This document shows positions 25,936 through 35,635 of a DNA stretch of 64,000 bases, in pieces. Every line of letters starts with the position of its first letter. The stretch's first letter is position 1. The stretch spans positions 1,039,001-1,103,000 of the forward strand of contig NZ_CP130044.1 in assembly GCF_030505395.1 (NCBI RefSeq), given 5' to 3'. The notes under the pieces were generated by a model, which saw only the letters and a list, made by a program, of their open reading frames with translations, was not told the origin of the DNA and made no database searches. The position numbers were made by a program, and so were the translations under genes. Source of the DNA: Asticcacaulis sp. ZE23SCel15 (GTDB taxonomy: Bacteria > Pseudomonadota > Alphaproteobacteria > Caulobacterales > Caulobacteraceae).

Positions 25936-27024
25936 TTACAGGGCTAACGACATTTGTGCCGGTGCGGGGGGCTCCTCGCTTTGACTGTCATCATCCAGAG
26001 ACGACAGGGTCACCCCCAAAAGGCGGATACCTTTCACGATGGGAAACACGCCGGTGAGCAGGTCATGACAGATGGCGGCAATATCGGCGCGGCTATTAAT
26101 CAGGGTCGTGCCGGTACGTGAGCGGGTGATCTGCTGAAAATCGGAAAACTTGACCTTAAGCGTGACAGTACGCGCACGGGCATCATGGTTTTCGACGTAG
26201 CGCCAGACCTTATCGATAATGGGGGTCAGGCGCATCTGCGCGTCCTCAAAGCTATGGATATCCTCAAAAAAGGTGTTCTCGGCCCCGATCGATTTGCGCA
26301 CCCGATCAGGTTTGACGCGGCGGTGATCGATGGCGCGCGCCAGCCCGTAATAGTACGGGCCGGACACACCGAAATGATGCTGTAAAAACGGCAGGGTCTG
26401 GGCCTTAAGATCGGACCCTGTATAGATACCGAGCCGGTTCATCTTGGCTTCGGTCGCAGGCCCTATGCCGTGGAATTTGCCGACTTTGAGCGCTTCGACA
26501 AAGGCCGGGCCGGTCTTTGGCGTAATCACAAACTGGCCGTTGGGCTTGTTCTGGTCAGACGCCATCTTGGCCAGAAATTTGTTGTAGGATATGCCGGCTG
26601 AGGCGGTAAGGCCGGTCGCTGCCAGGATTTCGGCCCGGATATTTTGGGCAATTTCCGTGGCCGTAGGCATGGCTTTCAGATTTTCGGTCACATCCAGATA
26701 GGCTTCATCCAGCGACAGGGGCTCGATCAACGGCGTATAGGCGGCGAAAATCTCACGGATCTGGTTGGAAACGGCGCGGTAAACTTCAAAACGCGGAGGC
26801 ACAAAAATCAGTTCCGGGCATTTGCGGCGTGCCGTCACCGAGGGCATGGCCGAACGCACGCCCCACTTACGCGCCTCATAAGACGCCGCGGCCACCACCC
26901 CACGTTCGCGCACCCCGCCCACGGCCACCGGCTTACCGCGCAGGTCAGGGTTATCGCGTTGCTCAACCGACGCATAAAAAGCGTCCATATCGACGTGGAT
27001 GATTTTTCTTACGGCGGCGTTCAT
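25936..27024 (-). CDS. dinB: DNA polymerase IV
   Basis: Y-family translesion polymerase. The 362 residues begin MNAAVRKIIHVDMDAFYASV with the first catalytic Asp12. They contain SLDEAYLDV for the other metal ligands, a little-finger domain, and a C-terminal QMSLAL that fits a beta-clamp-binding motif. The ATG at 27024 has AAGGA 8 nt upstream; a TTG at 27048 is less likely. A perfect alphaproteobacterial LexA box lies 19-33 nt upstream of the start codon, so SOS control is expected despite the closeness of the cation antiporter gene. Confidence 0.95.
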   Translation of the reverse strand: MNAAVRKIIHVDMDAFYASVEQRDNPDLRGKPVAVGGVRERGVVAAASYEARKWGVRSAMPSVTARRKCPELIFVPPRFEVYRAVSNQIREIFAAYTPLIEPLSLDEAYLDVTENLKAMPTATEIAQNIRAEILAATGLTASAGISYNKFLAKMASDQNKPNGQFVITPKTGPAFVEALKVGKFHGIGPATEAKMNRLGIYTGSDLKAQTLPFLQHHFGVSGPYYYGLARAIDHRRVKPDRVRKSIGAENTFFEDIHSFEDAQMRLTPIIDKVWRYVENHDARARTVTLKVKFSDFQQITRSRTGTTLINSRADIAAICHDLLTGVFPIVKGIRLLGVTLSSLDDDSQSEEPPAPAQMSLAL

Positions 27025-27042
27025 CTTCCTGTTCCTTGACGA

Positions 27043-27057
27043 GAACAAAAATAGAAC
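27043..27057. promoter_or_regulatory. LexA (SOS) box of dinB
   Basis: GAAC-N7-GAAC on plus (GTTC-N7-GTTC on the dinB strand) is the direct-repeat LexA operator of alphaproteobacteria, with a perfect match. It lies in the 52-bp gap between the upstream antiporter gene and dinB, so dinB should have its own damage-inducible promoter. Confidence 0.85.
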
Positions 27058-27076
27058 ATAGCAGATATTTTACAGC

Positions 27077-28150
27077 TTACAACCCCAAAGCCGCCAGCAT
27101 GATAAAGGCGGCAAACAGCACGATATGGGTGGCGCCTTCGATGGCATTGGTTTCGCCGTCGCGCAGATTAATGCCGGCCACCAGCAAAGTCAGCACGGTC
27201 ATCACCGTCTGCGGCGGGGTCATGGCCATCTGGAACGGGTGTCCCTGAATGAGGGCCAGAGTTTCGATCACCGGAACGGTCAGGATAACCGTGGACAGTG
27301 ACGCGCCCAAGGCGATATTGACCACGGACTGCATGCGGTTGTTGAGGGCGGCGCGAAGTGCGGTCAGAATCTCAGGGCTGGCGGAAATAACGGCGACGGC
27401 GAGCGCGGGTATGATTGGCGGCAGGCCGGAGCCTTCGAGGCCGGTGCTTAGGAACGTTGACATGATTTCCGCCAGAAACCCGATCAGCACCAGTCCGGCC
27501 ACCAGGGTGATCGCCGATTGTCGGGCATGGCCGGTTTGCGGCTTATGATGGTTGGGATCGTCCTCATAGGCATAGGAAAAGAAATAGCTGTGCTGATGGG
27601 TCTGAAGCCGCAAAAACAGCATATAAAGCAAGGCCATGGAGCCGATAGAAAAGATCGAATAGACGTGCCAGCTTGCCTGCGGGATGAATTCCGGCACGAT
27701 CATCGATACACCCATGGCGGTCAGGATCATGACGATATAGGTATTGCCGGAATTGACATTATAGGGCTGCTCGCCATGACGGAATCCGCCCAGAATGGCC
27801 GCCAGCCCCAATATGCCGTTGATATCAAGCATCACCGCCGAATAGATGGTATCGCGCGCCAGCGTCGGCGACGCATTGTGTTGCAGCATGATGGCCAGAA
27901 TGACCACTTCAACCAGCACCGCCGACAGGGTCAGGATCATGGTGCCGTAGGGTTCACCGACCTTTTCGGCCAGCACCTCGGCATGGTGCGCGACGCGCAG
28001 GGATACCAGAATGATCCCGCCGATCAGAACGGCGGCGGTGATCATGGCCACGGTCTGCCCGGCGGCCAGCAGACTGTGTTCGACGCTTAAGGCGATCAGT
28101 GCCAAAATTAGACCCGCGACCAGAAACCGTTCCTGTCTGATCACGGCCAT
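27077..28150 (-). CDS. chaA: Calcium/proton (ChaA-type) cation antiporter
   Basis: Exchanges Ca2+ (and in some bacteria Na+ or K+) for protons across the inner membrane. The 357 residues form about 11 membrane segments. The two CaCA repeats are seen as GEPYGTMILTLSAVLVEVVI and VAVISASPEILTALRAALNN with their acidic residues, and a His-rich loop lies between them (HQHSYFFSYAYEDDPNHHKP). It starts 9 nt after the RidA-type gene on the same strand. The context does not explain why these are neighbours. Confidence 0.88.
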   Translation of the reverse strand: MAVIRQERFLVAGLILALIALSVEHSLLAAGQTVAMITAAVLIGGIILVSLRVAHHAEVLAEKVGEPYGTMILTLSAVLVEVVILAIMLQHNASPTLARDTIYSAVMLDINGILGLAAILGGFRHGEQPYNVNSGNTYIVMILTAMGVSMIVPEFIPQASWHVYSIFSIGSMALLYMLFLRLQTHQHSYFFSYAYEDDPNHHKPQTGHARQSAITLVAGLVLIGFLAEIMSTFLSTGLEGSGLPPIIPALAVAVISASPEILTALRAALNNRMQSVVNIALGASLSTVILTVPVIETLALIQGHPFQMAMTPPQTVMTVLTLLVAGINLRDGETNAIEGATHIVLFAAFIMLAALGL

Positions 28151-28159
28151 CCTAGCGGG

Positions 28160-28624
28160 CTATTCCTCGGCGGAGGTCGGGATGTAGGCTTGGACCTCAA
28201 GCTCAACCATGGCGTCGAACGCCAGGCCCGCCACGCCAAACGCCGTACGTACCGGCAGGCGCGAGGGGTGGAAGTAGGTGCGGTAGATTTTGTTGAACTC
28301 GCCCCACTTGGTCATGTCGGTCATCATCACTGTGACCTTGAAGACATGCTCAAGGCCCAGACCGTACTTGCCAAGGATTTCAGCCAGATTGGTCAGGGTC
28401 TGGCGGGTCTGCGGCTCAAAGCCTTCGACCAGAGTGCCCTCAGAGTCGAGGCCGATCATGGCGGAGATATAAAGCACATTGCCGACCTGCACGGCCTCAG
28501 AGAAAGGTGAGCGCGGATGCGGGTGCAGGAAGAACTGAACCTCATCGGAGGGGGTCAGGCGGGTGCCGGGTTGGTGGGCGCCGGGCTTTAAGGACACGAT
28601 TGGATCTCCCGAAACAGGTTGCAT
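28160..28624 (-). CDS. RidA/YjgF-family protein
   Basis: RidA proteins deaminate reactive enamine/imine intermediates or act in specific catabolic routes. The 154 residues have the family core: VQVGNVLYISAMIGLD, the middle region of about 50 residues, and LPVRTAFGVAGLAFDAMVEL with the conserved Arg. The N-terminal 30 residues are extra. A GTG at 28597 with GGGAG upstream is an alternative start. It lies 35 nt after the Rieske gene, at the tail of the tyrosine-degradation operon, where a dedicated deaminase would make sense but is not proven. Confidence 0.85.
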   Translation of the reverse strand: MQPVSGDPIVSLKPGAHQPGTRLTPSDEVQFFLHPHPRSPFSEAVQVGNVLYISAMIGLDSEGTLVEGFEPQTRQTLTNLAEILGKYGLGLEHVFKVTVMMTDMTKWGEFNKIYRTYFHPSRLPVRTAFGVAGLAFDAMVELEVQAYIPTSAEE

Positions 28625-28659
28625 ATGCGTCCTTTAAGGGCAAATCTTGGGGGGGGTTG

Positions 28660-29016
28660 TCAAGCCGTATATAGCGCTCCCCCCTGCACAATCACGTTCC
28701 AGGGCTTAAGTTTTGCCCCGGCGCAGGGCCCGCCGATGCAGACGCCGTCATTAATTTTGAACAGGGCACCATGCCATGAGCACATGATCAGATCGCCGCC
28801 GGAGGTCAGGTAACTGTCAAGTTCCTGAGCGAGCGGCAGACCGGCATGGGGGCAGGCATCGACATAGCCGAACACATCCTTGCCCTGACGCACAATAAAG
28901 CCGTGGAAATAGGCGTCCCCGATTTTCAGCACATAGTTGCGTGCCGTGCCGTCGGGGATTTGCGTCAGGGGGCCGAGCGCGATCCCGGCGCGGGTCTCGG
29001 TTAGGCGCTGCGTCAT
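28660..29016 (-). CDS. Small Rieske [2Fe-2S] protein
   Basis: A 118-residue soluble Rieske domain with both ligand pairs: C55-P-H57 and C79-S-W-H82. This is the ferredoxin type found as electron carriers of oxygenases or alone. The ATG at 29016 lies 7 nt after the maiA stop, so it is part of the tyrosine catabolic operon. No ring-hydroxylating oxygenase is in view. It may feed electrons to an unseen partner. Confidence 0.85.
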   Translation of the reverse strand: MTQRLTETRAGIALGPLTQIPDGTARNYVLKIGDAYFHGFIVRQGKDVFGYVDACPHAGLPLAQELDSYLTSGGDLIMCSWHGALFKINDGVCIGGPCAGAKLKPWNVIVQGGALYTA

Positions 29017-29023
29017 TTGGCGC

Positions 29024-29668
29024 TCATTCGGGGTCGGCATCCGGCTGCACGGACGGGTGCGCCAGCTTGAAAGCTTCAAACTCTGAGGCTCGCGCCTCAA
29101 CGGCCAGCAGGCGGGGATAGGGGGCCAGATCAGCCCCAAACCGGCGGGCGGAATAGAGCTGCGGGATCAGGTAACAATCGGCAAAAGTCGCGGTCGGTCC
29201 AAAGCAAAATCCGCGTCCATGCCGTGCCACCATTTTTTCCAGCGCGTCAAAGCCTGCGGTGATCCAGTGGCGCGCCCAGTCGTCGATCTGAGACTGGTCA
29301 TGGCCCAGTTTTTTGAGCCGTTTCAGCACGCGCAGGTTATTGAGCGGATGGATATCGCAGCCGATCACGGCTGACATAGCGCGCACAATCGCCCGTTCAT
29401 CGGTGCTTGCGGGCAACAGCGGCGGGTGAGGATAAGTCTCCTCCAGCCACTCAAGGATAGCAGGACTTTGGGTCAGGGTCAGGTCGCCATATTGCAGGGC
29501 GGGCACTAAGCCTTGCGGGGCGATGGCGGTGAAATCGGCGGCCGATTGTGCACCTGCGCGCAGGTCATGGGACACCTGCCCGTACTCCAGCCCCTTGAGA
29601 TTAAGCGCGATGCGCACGCGGTACGCCGCGCCGGATCGCCAATAACCGTGAAGGGTTAGAGTGGTCAT
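29024..29668 (-). CDS. maiA: Maleylacetoacetate isomerase (zeta-class GST)
   Basis: Glutathione-dependent conversion of maleylacetoacetate to fumarylacetoacetate. The 214 residues have the thioredoxin-like N-terminal domain with HGYWRSGAAYRVRIALNLKG, where the zeta-class active-site region is Ser-Gly rather than the usual Ser-Ser. APQGLVPAL and QSPAILEWLEE follow, then the helical domain with DIHPLNNLRVL. It starts 7 nt after fahA on the same strand, matching the pathway order. Confidence 0.92.
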   Translation of the reverse strand: MTTLTLHGYWRSGAAYRVRIALNLKGLEYGQVSHDLRAGAQSAADFTAIAPQGLVPALQYGDLTLTQSPAILEWLEETYPHPPLLPASTDERAIVRAMSAVIGCDIHPLNNLRVLKRLKKLGHDQSQIDDWARHWITAGFDALEKMVARHGRGFCFGPTATFADCYLIPQLYSARRFGADLAPYPRLLAVEARASEFEAFKLAHPSVQPDADPE

Positions 29669-29675
29669 AAGGGCC

Positions 29676-30962
29676 TCAGATCGCCGGTTGTATGTGCGCG
29701 CGGCATTGTCCGAACCCGACGGAAATAAACCCTTCGGCTTCGGCGCGGGCGGTCAGGATAACCTCATCGCCGTCAGCAAGGAAGCGCCGCGTTTCGCCGT
29801 TATCAAGCGTCACCGGTGATTTACCGCCATCGCTCAGTTCCAGCAGGCTGCCTGCCTGGGCTTTCTCCGGCCCCGACAGGGTGCCAGTACCCAGCAGATC
29901 ACCGGCCATCAGGTTGCAGCCATTCACCGAATGGTGCGTGATAAGCTGGGCGATGGTCCAGTACATGGCGGCCTGCGTCGAAGATTGGCTCAGGATTTCA
30001 GGGGCCTGATTTTGAACGCGCATTTGCTCAGTCAGGATTTGCACCTCAAGCGCAATGGTAAACGCGCCGGATGCCTGATCATCAGCATCGTTCAGATAGG
30101 GCAGAGGCTCAGGGTCGCCGTCGGGACGAGGCGGTTGGAGGCTGCGAAATGGCGCCAGAGCTTCGGCGGTGATGACCCACGGCGAGATGGTGGACTGAAA
30201 ATTCTTGGCCAAAAACGGCCCCAGCGGCTGATATTCCCACGCCTGAAGATCGCGCGCCGACCAATCATTGAGCAAGCACAGACCGGCGATATGATCGGGG
30301 GCGTCTTTGATATCAATCGGCAGACCCAGCGCATTACCGCCGGCGATAAATATGCCCAGTTCCAGCTCATAATCCAGCCGCTGCGATGGCCCAAATGACG
30401 GGGCGTCGGCATCAGGGGCCTTGGTCTGACCGTTTGGACGCACGACCGGCACACCACTTTCACGAATAGAGGAGGCGCGGCCATGATAGCCGATCGGCAC
30501 ATGCTTATAGTTGGGCAGCAACGGATTGTCAGGCCGGAACAGCTTACCGACCGCCATGGCATGGTGGATGCCAACGTAGAAATCGGTGTAGTCGCCGATG
30601 CGGGCGGGCAGGTGCATCCGGCAATCGGCAGCAGGGTACAGGTGCAGCTCGACCTCAGCGCGGTGGCGCGCATCGCTCAGCAGATCGGACAGGCGTTGAC
30701 GCAAAGCTTTACGGGCGGTGGCGGGCAGGGCAAACAGATCATTCAGCGCCGACTGCGACAAAGCCGACGCGACCTCGGCAGGCAACAGACCGAAAATCGC
30801 TTTCAGATCAAGCACGTAATCGCCAATGGCCGTGCCGATGCGCGGGGCTTCACCGCCGACGCTAAATACCCCCAGCGGCAGGTTCTGGATCGGGAAATCG
30901 CTGTGGCCGCCGGCGCTATCTACCCAGCTTTGGCGTTTCGGGTCGTGGGTCTGATCAATCAT
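29676..30962 (-). CDS. fahA: Fumarylacetoacetase
   Basis: Hydrolyses fumarylacetoacetate to fumarate and acetoacetate, the last step of tyrosine degradation. The 428 residues have an N-terminal SH3-like domain and the catalytic core with [20 protein letters not shown], the metal-ligand motif ELELGIFI, and [20 protein letters not shown]. The start ATG overlaps the hmgA stop (30959-30962). maiA follows after 7 nt. The length is normal for the long FAH class. Confidence 0.94.
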   Translation of the reverse strand: MIDQTHDPKRQSWVDSAGGHSDFPIQNLPLGVFSVGGEAPRIGTAIGDYVLDLKAIFGLLPAEVASALSQSALNDLFALPATARKALRQRLSDLLSDARHRAEVELHLYPAADCRMHLPARIGDYTDFYVGIHHAMAVGKLFRPDNPLLPNYKHVPIGYHGRASSIRESGVPVVRPNGQTKAPDADAPSFGPSQRLDYELELGIFIAGGNALGLPIDIKDAPDHIAGLCLLNDWSARDLQAWEYQPLGPFLAKNFQSTISPWVITAEALAPFRSLQPPRPDGDPEPLPYLNDADDQASGAFTIALEVQILTEQMRVQNQAPEILSQSSTQAAMYWTIAQLITHHSVNGCNLMAGDLLGTGTLSGPEKAQAGSLLELSDGGKSPVTLDNGETRRFLADGDEVILTARAEAEGFISVGFGQCRAHIQPAI

Positions 30963-32245
30963 TTCGGCAGTTTCGCTTTCTCGAACCGGGCCCAGCCGTG
31001 GTCATAGTCGGGCTGGAGATGGGGGGCGTTCAACACCTGAACCGCAGGCTTGAGCACATATCGGGTCTCGAACATGAAGGCCATCGTCCCGTCATATTTT
31101 TGCGGGGTCAGATCGGCGGCAATGGCGGCATCATAACTCGCCTTATCCGGCCCGTGGGCGTTCATGCAGTTGTGCAGGCTGACCCCGCCTGGGGCAAAAC
31201 CTTGCGCTTTGGCATCATAATGGCCTTCGATCAGGCCCATGAATTCGCTCATAATATTGCGGTGGAACCATGGCGGGCGGAAAGTGTGTTCGGCCACCAT
31301 CCAGCGCGACGGGAAGATCACAAAATCACAATTGGCCGTGCCTGCATGTTCCGACGGCGACGTCAGGACGGTGAAAATCGACGGATCGGGATGGTCGAAA
31401 CTGACAGTCCCTATCGCATTGAATTGGCGCAGATCATAACGATAGGGCGCATTATTGCCGTGCCACGCGACCACATCGAACGGCGAATGATCCATGCGCG
31501 TGACCCAGAACCCACCCTGAAATTTCTGGATGAGGTCGCAGGCGTCGTCGATATCCTCAAAGGCCGCTACGGGAATTTCAAAATCACGCGGATTAGCCAG
31601 ACCATTGGCCCCGATTGGCCCCAGATCCGGCAGACGAAACGGCTGACCGTAGTTTTCGCACACATAGCCGCGCGCACGTCCGTCCGGCAACTCGACCCGA
31701 AATTTCAGGCCGCGCGGAATGACCGCTATCTGCAGCGGCGCAATGTCGATCACCCCGCATTCGGTGATGAGCTTCAACGCCCCTGCCTGTGGCACAATGA
31801 CCATCTCGGCATCGGCATTAAAGAACGCCCGTCCGGTCATGCTGGCGGTCGCGGCATATAGGTGTAAGGCCACGCCGACCTGCGTGGCGACATCACCGGT
31901 GGCGGCATAGGTGATGAGGCTGTCAACAAAATCCACGACCTCTTCCGGATAGGGCAGGGGCGACCAGCGCAGCCGATCCGGCGACGGGGCAGGGCCACTC
32001 ATCGGCGCGCTCAACCAGTTTGACGCCGTGTACGGATCAAAGGCCGGATGATCGGCAGATGGCCGCAGGCGGTAGAGCCACGTCCGGCGATTCTCATGCC
32101 GTGGTGCGGTAAAGGCCGAGCCAGAAAACTGCTCGGCATAGAGGCCAAACGGGACATGCTGCGGTGAGTTCTGACCCACCGGCAAAGAACCGCTTACGGC
32201 CTCTGTAGCGACATGATTGCCGAAACCGCTGATATAGTCCGACAT
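30959..32245 (-). CDS. hmgA: Homogentisate 1,2-dioxygenase
   Basis: Fe2+-dependent opening of homogentisate to maleylacetoacetate. The 428 residues begin [20 protein letters not shown]. The ATG at 32245 is chosen because GGAGCG lies just upstream and known HmgA proteins begin with this motif; the frame is open to 32284. The C-terminal metal region contains [20 protein letters not shown] and [11 protein letters not shown], giving the expected His and Glu ligands. It lies 22 nt after hppD. Confidence 0.95.
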   Translation of the reverse strand: MSDYISGFGNHVATEAVSGSLPVGQNSPQHVPFGLYAEQFSGSAFTAPRHENRRTWLYRLRPSADHPAFDPYTASNWLSAPMSGPAPSPDRLRWSPLPYPEEVVDFVDSLITYAATGDVATQVGVALHLYAATASMTGRAFFNADAEMVIVPQAGALKLITECGVIDIAPLQIAVIPRGLKFRVELPDGRARGYVCENYGQPFRLPDLGPIGANGLANPRDFEIPVAAFEDIDDACDLIQKFQGGFWVTRMDHSPFDVVAWHGNNAPYRYDLRQFNAIGTVSFDHPDPSIFTVLTSPSEHAGTANCDFVIFPSRWMVAEHTFRPPWFHRNIMSEFMGLIEGHYDAKAQGFAPGGVSLHNCMNAHGPDKASYDAAIAADLTPQKYDGTMAFMFETRYVLKPAVQVLNAPHLQPDYDHGWARFEKAKLPK

Positions 32246-32267
32246 GGTTCGCTCCAATTTTCGCGCT

Positions 32268-33350
32268 TTACGCATCCACCTCAATCACGCCGCGGCGGAT
32301 TTGATCCAGTTCAATCAATTCAAACAGCGCCTGAAAATTACCGTTGCCGAAGCCTTCGTTGCCCTTGCGCTGGATGATCTCGAAAAAGATCGGGCCAAAC
32401 AAGTTTTCGGTGAAGATTTGCAGCAATATGCCCTCATCCTCCACATTGCCGTCGATCAGGATACGGTTTTTCTTAAGGCGTTCAAGGTCTTCGCCGTGAC
32501 CGGGTACGCGCTTATCGACCAGTTCGTAATAGGTTTCGATCGTGTCCTGAAGCTTGACGCCGCGCGCCCGCAGCTTCTCAACCGTATCATAGATATTGGC
32601 GGTGGTCAGTGCCAGGTGCTGGATGCCTTCGCCGTTATATTCGCGGATAAATTCTTCGATCTGGCTCTTGTCATCCTGAGATTCGTTGAGCGGGATGCGG
32701 ATAGCCTTATCCGGCGCGATCATGGCCTGAGAGAACAGGCCGGTCACCTGCCCCTTAATGTCGAAATACTTCTGCTCTTCAAAGCCGAAAATCTGATTGT
32801 AAAAGGCGGCCCAAGTCCGCATCTGGCCACGCTTAACATTGTGGGTCAGGTGATCGAGCAGGTCGAGACCGACGCTGTTTTCGCGCTCAGCGGCTTCCGC
32901 ACCGGGGATGACGATCCAGTCGTCATACAGAGAGTGTCCGGCGGCATAGTCCGGCGTCAGATAAAGATAGGAGCCGCCAATCCCTTGCAAAACATGGGCG
33001 TTTTCGCCCAATGCGCCGGTTGCGGCATCGGCGGCTTTGGCGCCGCGTGACAAGGCCAGCTCAAAGGCCGCTTTCGGATCGGCCACGCGAAAGGCCATAC
33101 CCGATGCCGACGGGCCGTGGGCAGCGCGGAAATCCGCCGCCTGCCCCGTGGGCTCCAGATTGAGCAGCAGATTGATGCGGCCTTGCTTATAGCGCACGAT
33201 ATTTTTTGACGGATGGCGGGCATTGGCGGTGAAACCCAGCCGCTCAAAATGGGCGATCATGGCGTGCGGATCGGGGCTGGTGAATTCCACAAACTCAAAA
33301 CCGTTCAGGCCGATGGGATTGGCAGGATCATGGGTAGGGTCGGGGGTCAT
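32268..33350 (-). CDS. hppD: 4-hydroxyphenylpyruvate dioxygenase
   Basis: Converts 4-hydroxyphenylpyruvate to homogentisate. The 360 residues have the degenerate N-terminal and the active C-terminal vicinal-oxygen-chelate domains. Iron ligands are visible as His in LLDHLTHNV, His in GIQHLALTT and Glu in [17 protein letters not shown] precedes the ATG. It is the first gene of hppD-hmgA-fahA-maiA on minus and diverges from phhB-phhA, so the 229-bp gap between them must hold both promoters. Confidence 0.95.
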   Translation of the reverse strand: MTPDPTHDPANPIGLNGFEFVEFTSPDPHAMIAHFERLGFTANARHPSKNIVRYKQGRINLLLNLEPTGQAADFRAAHGPSASGMAFRVADPKAAFELALSRGAKAADAATGALGENAHVLQGIGGSYLYLTPDYAAGHSLYDDWIVIPGAEAAERENSVGLDLLDHLTHNVKRGQMRTWAAFYNQIFGFEEQKYFDIKGQVTGLFSQAMIAPDKAIRIPLNESQDDKSQIEEFIREYNGEGIQHLALTTANIYDTVEKLRARGVKLQDTIETYYELVDKRVPGHGEDLERLKKNRILIDGNVEDEGILLQIFTENLFGPIFFEIIQRKGNEGFGNGNFQALFELIELDQIRRGVIEVDA

Positions 33351-33579
33351 GGAAAGTCTCTCCGCAAGCTGATAGTCGTTATTGAAACCAGTATCACATG
33401 ATACTTTCCGAAATAACAGACCTAATCAGCGTCCGGATTTGACGTTATTGTGAAAACTTTGACCTTGAAGTCGGGAAAATAAAAATAATTATGCTTTTAT
33501 GCCGAATGGGTTATGATTTTTGACGATCGTGCCAAAAACGTGCTAAAATAAGATCAAATGTAACTACCGGAGGCCCATA

Positions 33580-33924
33580 ATGAGTACGGCTTTAGTTACC
33601 CGCCTGACGGCTGATGACCTTAAGGGCTTGAAAAAATCCCTGCCCGACTGGGATCTGGCGGCAGGCGATACCGCCCTTGAACGCCACCTGCAATTTAAGG
33701 ATTTTCGCGCCGCCTGGGCCTTTATGACCGAGGTCGCCCACTATGCCGAAGCGGTCGATCACCACCCGGAATGGAGCAATGTCTATAACCGTGTGGCCAT
33801 TCATCTGACGACGCACGATGCCAAAGGCCTGACCGAAAAAGACCTTAAGCTGGCGCGCTTTATTAATGATGCGGCGGCGGAACATCAGGGTGACACCATC
33901 CATGCGCCCATTGCCAACAGTTGA
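33580..33924 (+). CDS. phhB: Pterin-4a-carbinolamine dehydratase
   Basis: Recycles the tetrahydrobiopterin-type cofactor used by phenylalanine hydroxylase. The 114 residues contain the family motif [17 protein letters not shown] with the catalytic His pair, and [11 protein letters not shown] near the C-terminus. CGGAGG lies 8 nt before the ATG. The gene overlaps phhA by 23 nt, so the two products are made together. The order phhB-phhA is the reverse of that in Pseudomonas. Confidence 0.93.
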   Translation: MSTALVTRLTADDLKGLKKSLPDWDLAAGDTALERHLQFKDFRAAWAFMTEVAHYAEAVDHHPEWSNVYNRVAIHLTTHDAKGLTEKDLKLARFINDAAAEHQGDTIHAPIANS

Positions 33925-34759
33925 ACTTCACGGTAAAGCGGGTGGCTATGTCCCTGACCGGCCCGACTGGACGATCCCGCAGGATTGGGACGCCTATACG
34001 TCGGCGGAACACAGGGTCTGGCAAACGCTATATGAGCGCCAGATCAAACAGGTCAAAGGCCGCGCCTGCGCCGATTTTATGGCGGGTCTCGATCGCCTGA
34101 ACATAGCCGATGGAATTCCACGTTTTGAGCGGCTGAATGAGATTTTGCAGCGCGCCACCGGCTGGCAGATTGTCGCGGTGCCGGGGCTGGTGCCTGATGA
34201 AGTGTTTTTCGAGCATCTGGCCAACCGCCGCTTTCCGGCCGGACAGTTTATCCGCACAGCCGATCAACTGGATTATTTGCAGGAACCCGACGTTTTTCAT
34301 GATGTTTTTGGGCATGTGCCGATGCTGATGCATCCGGCCATGGCCGATTTCATTCAGGCCTATGGTCAGGGTGGATTGCGGGCCCAAGGCTTGGGAGCGC
34401 TGGAACCGCTGGCGCGGCTTTACTGGTACACGGTCGAATTTGGTCTGGTGCGGGAAGGCGGTGAGGTGCGCATTTTTGGGGCCGGGATTTTATCCTCCCA
34501 TAGCGAGACGCCCTATGCGCTCGAAAGCCCGGTGCCGAACCGCATTGTCTTTGATCTGGAGCGGGTCATGCGCACGCGCTACCGCATCGATGATTTTCAG
34601 GAAACCTATTTTGTCCTGCCCGACCTTGAGCGGCTGTTGCACTTCACGCAGGAAGATTTCGCGCCGCTGTATGCGCGGATTAAGGCTCAGGCGGTATTGG
34701 CGCCGGGCGACGTTATTCCCGGCGATGACGTTTTGCACTTAAGTGTGCCCACGTTTTAG
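33902..34759 (+). CDS. phhA: Phenylalanine 4-monooxygenase
   Basis: Iron- and pterin-dependent hydroxylation of phenylalanine to tyrosine. The 285 residues contain [19 protein letters not shown], the metal motif [12 protein letters not shown] with two His ligands, and the Glu ligand in [10 protein letters not shown]. The start is set at ATG 33902, inside phhB. Earlier in-frame ATGs at 33866 would only add unrelated residues. Its TAG stop touches the first base of a 49-bp repeat. Together with the minus-strand genes it completes Phe to fumarate plus acetoacetate, apart from the tyrosine transaminase, which is not in the window. Confidence 0.94.
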   Translation: MRPLPTVELHGKAGGYVPDRPDWTIPQDWDAYTSAEHRVWQTLYERQIKQVKGRACADFMAGLDRLNIADGIPRFERLNEILQRATGWQIVAVPGLVPDEVFFEHLANRRFPAGQFIRTADQLDYLQEPDVFHDVFGHVPMLMHPAMADFIQAYGQGGLRAQGLGALEPLARLYWYTVEFGLVREGGEVRIFGAGILSSHSETPYALESPVPNRIVFDLERVMRTRYRIDDFQETYFVLPDLERLLHFTQEDFAPLYARIKAQAVLAPGDVIPGDDVLHLSVPTF

Positions 34760-34857
34760 AGCGTTTTCCCATCAAGTGGAATCACTTGATGGATCAGAAA
34801 GAGCGACCACTAAAAAATTAGAGCAAATTTTGATCATATTGGATCGAAAATTTGCTC
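34759..34857. repeat. Dispersed palindromic repeat, copy 1, with adjoining inverted repeat
   Basis: The 49-nt core (34759-34807) begins GAGCGTTTTCCC, contains the palindrome ATCAAGTG-GAAT-CACTTGAT and ends GAGCGAC. A second inverted repeat follows (GAGCAAATTTT near 34821 against AAAATTTGCTC ending at 34857). It separates the convergent phhA and gtrA genes and may end transcription of both. Copies 2 and 3 are at 45223-45323 and 63699-63747. Confidence 0.75.
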
Positions 34858-34863
34858 CAGGTC

Positions 34864-35352
34864 TCAGGCGTCGGTCTTATGCGGGTGGTGGAAAAAGACC
34901 AGCAGGCGCGACCCGAAAAAATTCCAGAATACGACAATGGCCGTCGCCATCAACTGCGCCGCCAGATAATGCAGCCCCATATTGTGGAACAGGCCAAACA
35001 GAAGGCCATTCAGACAAAAGCCAATCCCGGTTACGCCTAAAAAACGCACGAAGCGGAAATTGGCCGCATTTCCGGCAGGGGCTCCGGCCTTGGCGCGAAA
35101 CGTGAAGCGGCTGTTTAAGATATAGCTGACCGTCACCCCGCCGCAGAAGCCGATGGCATTACCGATTTGCGGTTTCAGGTGCGCATATTCCACCAGCAGA
35201 AACAGGATCAGCGAATGGGTTACGGTCGCTGTGGCCCCGACCAACAGAAAGCGCGCGAACTGACCGACCATGGGCAGAGCCAGTATAGTCATGATGCGGT
35301 GCAGTAAAGGCTGTGTCACCGGATCGGGTGTGAACTTAAGGCCAGGGATCAA
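34864..35352 (-). CDS. GtrA-family membrane protein
   Basis: GtrA-type proteins are thought to flip lipid-linked sugars across the inner membrane for surface glycan decoration. The 162 residues have four membrane segments: LVGATATVTHSLILFLLVEY; NAIGFCGGVTVSYILN; FLGVTGIGFCLNGLLFGLFH; LMATAIVVFWNFF. The family motif NSRFTF lies between segments 2 and 3. It is transcribed opposite to, and upstream of, the glycan region beginning at 35636. The GT2 at 41775-42779 is a natural partner. Confidence 0.87.
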   Translation of the reverse strand: MIPGLKFTPDPVTQPLLHRIMTILALPMVGQFARFLLVGATATVTHSLILFLLVEYAHLKPQIGNAIGFCGGVTVSYILNSRFTFRAKAGAPAGNAANFRFVRFLGVTGIGFCLNGLLFGLFHNMGLHYLAAQLMATAIVVFWNFFGSRLLVFFHHPHKTDA

Positions 35353-35635
35353 GAGGTCACCTTAGTCAATTCGGGTTGGCAATGGCAAAAAGGGCGTAAG
35401 CGGCACTGAGCCTGTCAATACCGTGAAAGTCAACGGCTTACACCGTGGGGGCTAAGCTATGAATATTCAGTGGCAGGACCGTCACACATCACGTTATCGC
35501 AAAGCGTTTGATATTGGAGAATCTTGTTCATATAACGTGGTTTATGCTTTATTAATTTTTGGGTGCAGCGCGGTATGTGCGCCCGCTAGTTTTTGCGTTT
35601 CATTTTCAAAAAACTATAAAAATGAAAGCCTTCCG

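Noticed and set aside
33351-33579. Operators in the hppD/phhB divergent gap
   Set aside because: Several AT-rich words resemble -10 boxes, but no clear inverted repeat or known regulator site was found.
35459-35635. Longer start for the GT-C-like protein
   Set aside because: The 59 extra codons are AT-rich and unlike the rest of the gene; they are more likely promoter DNA.
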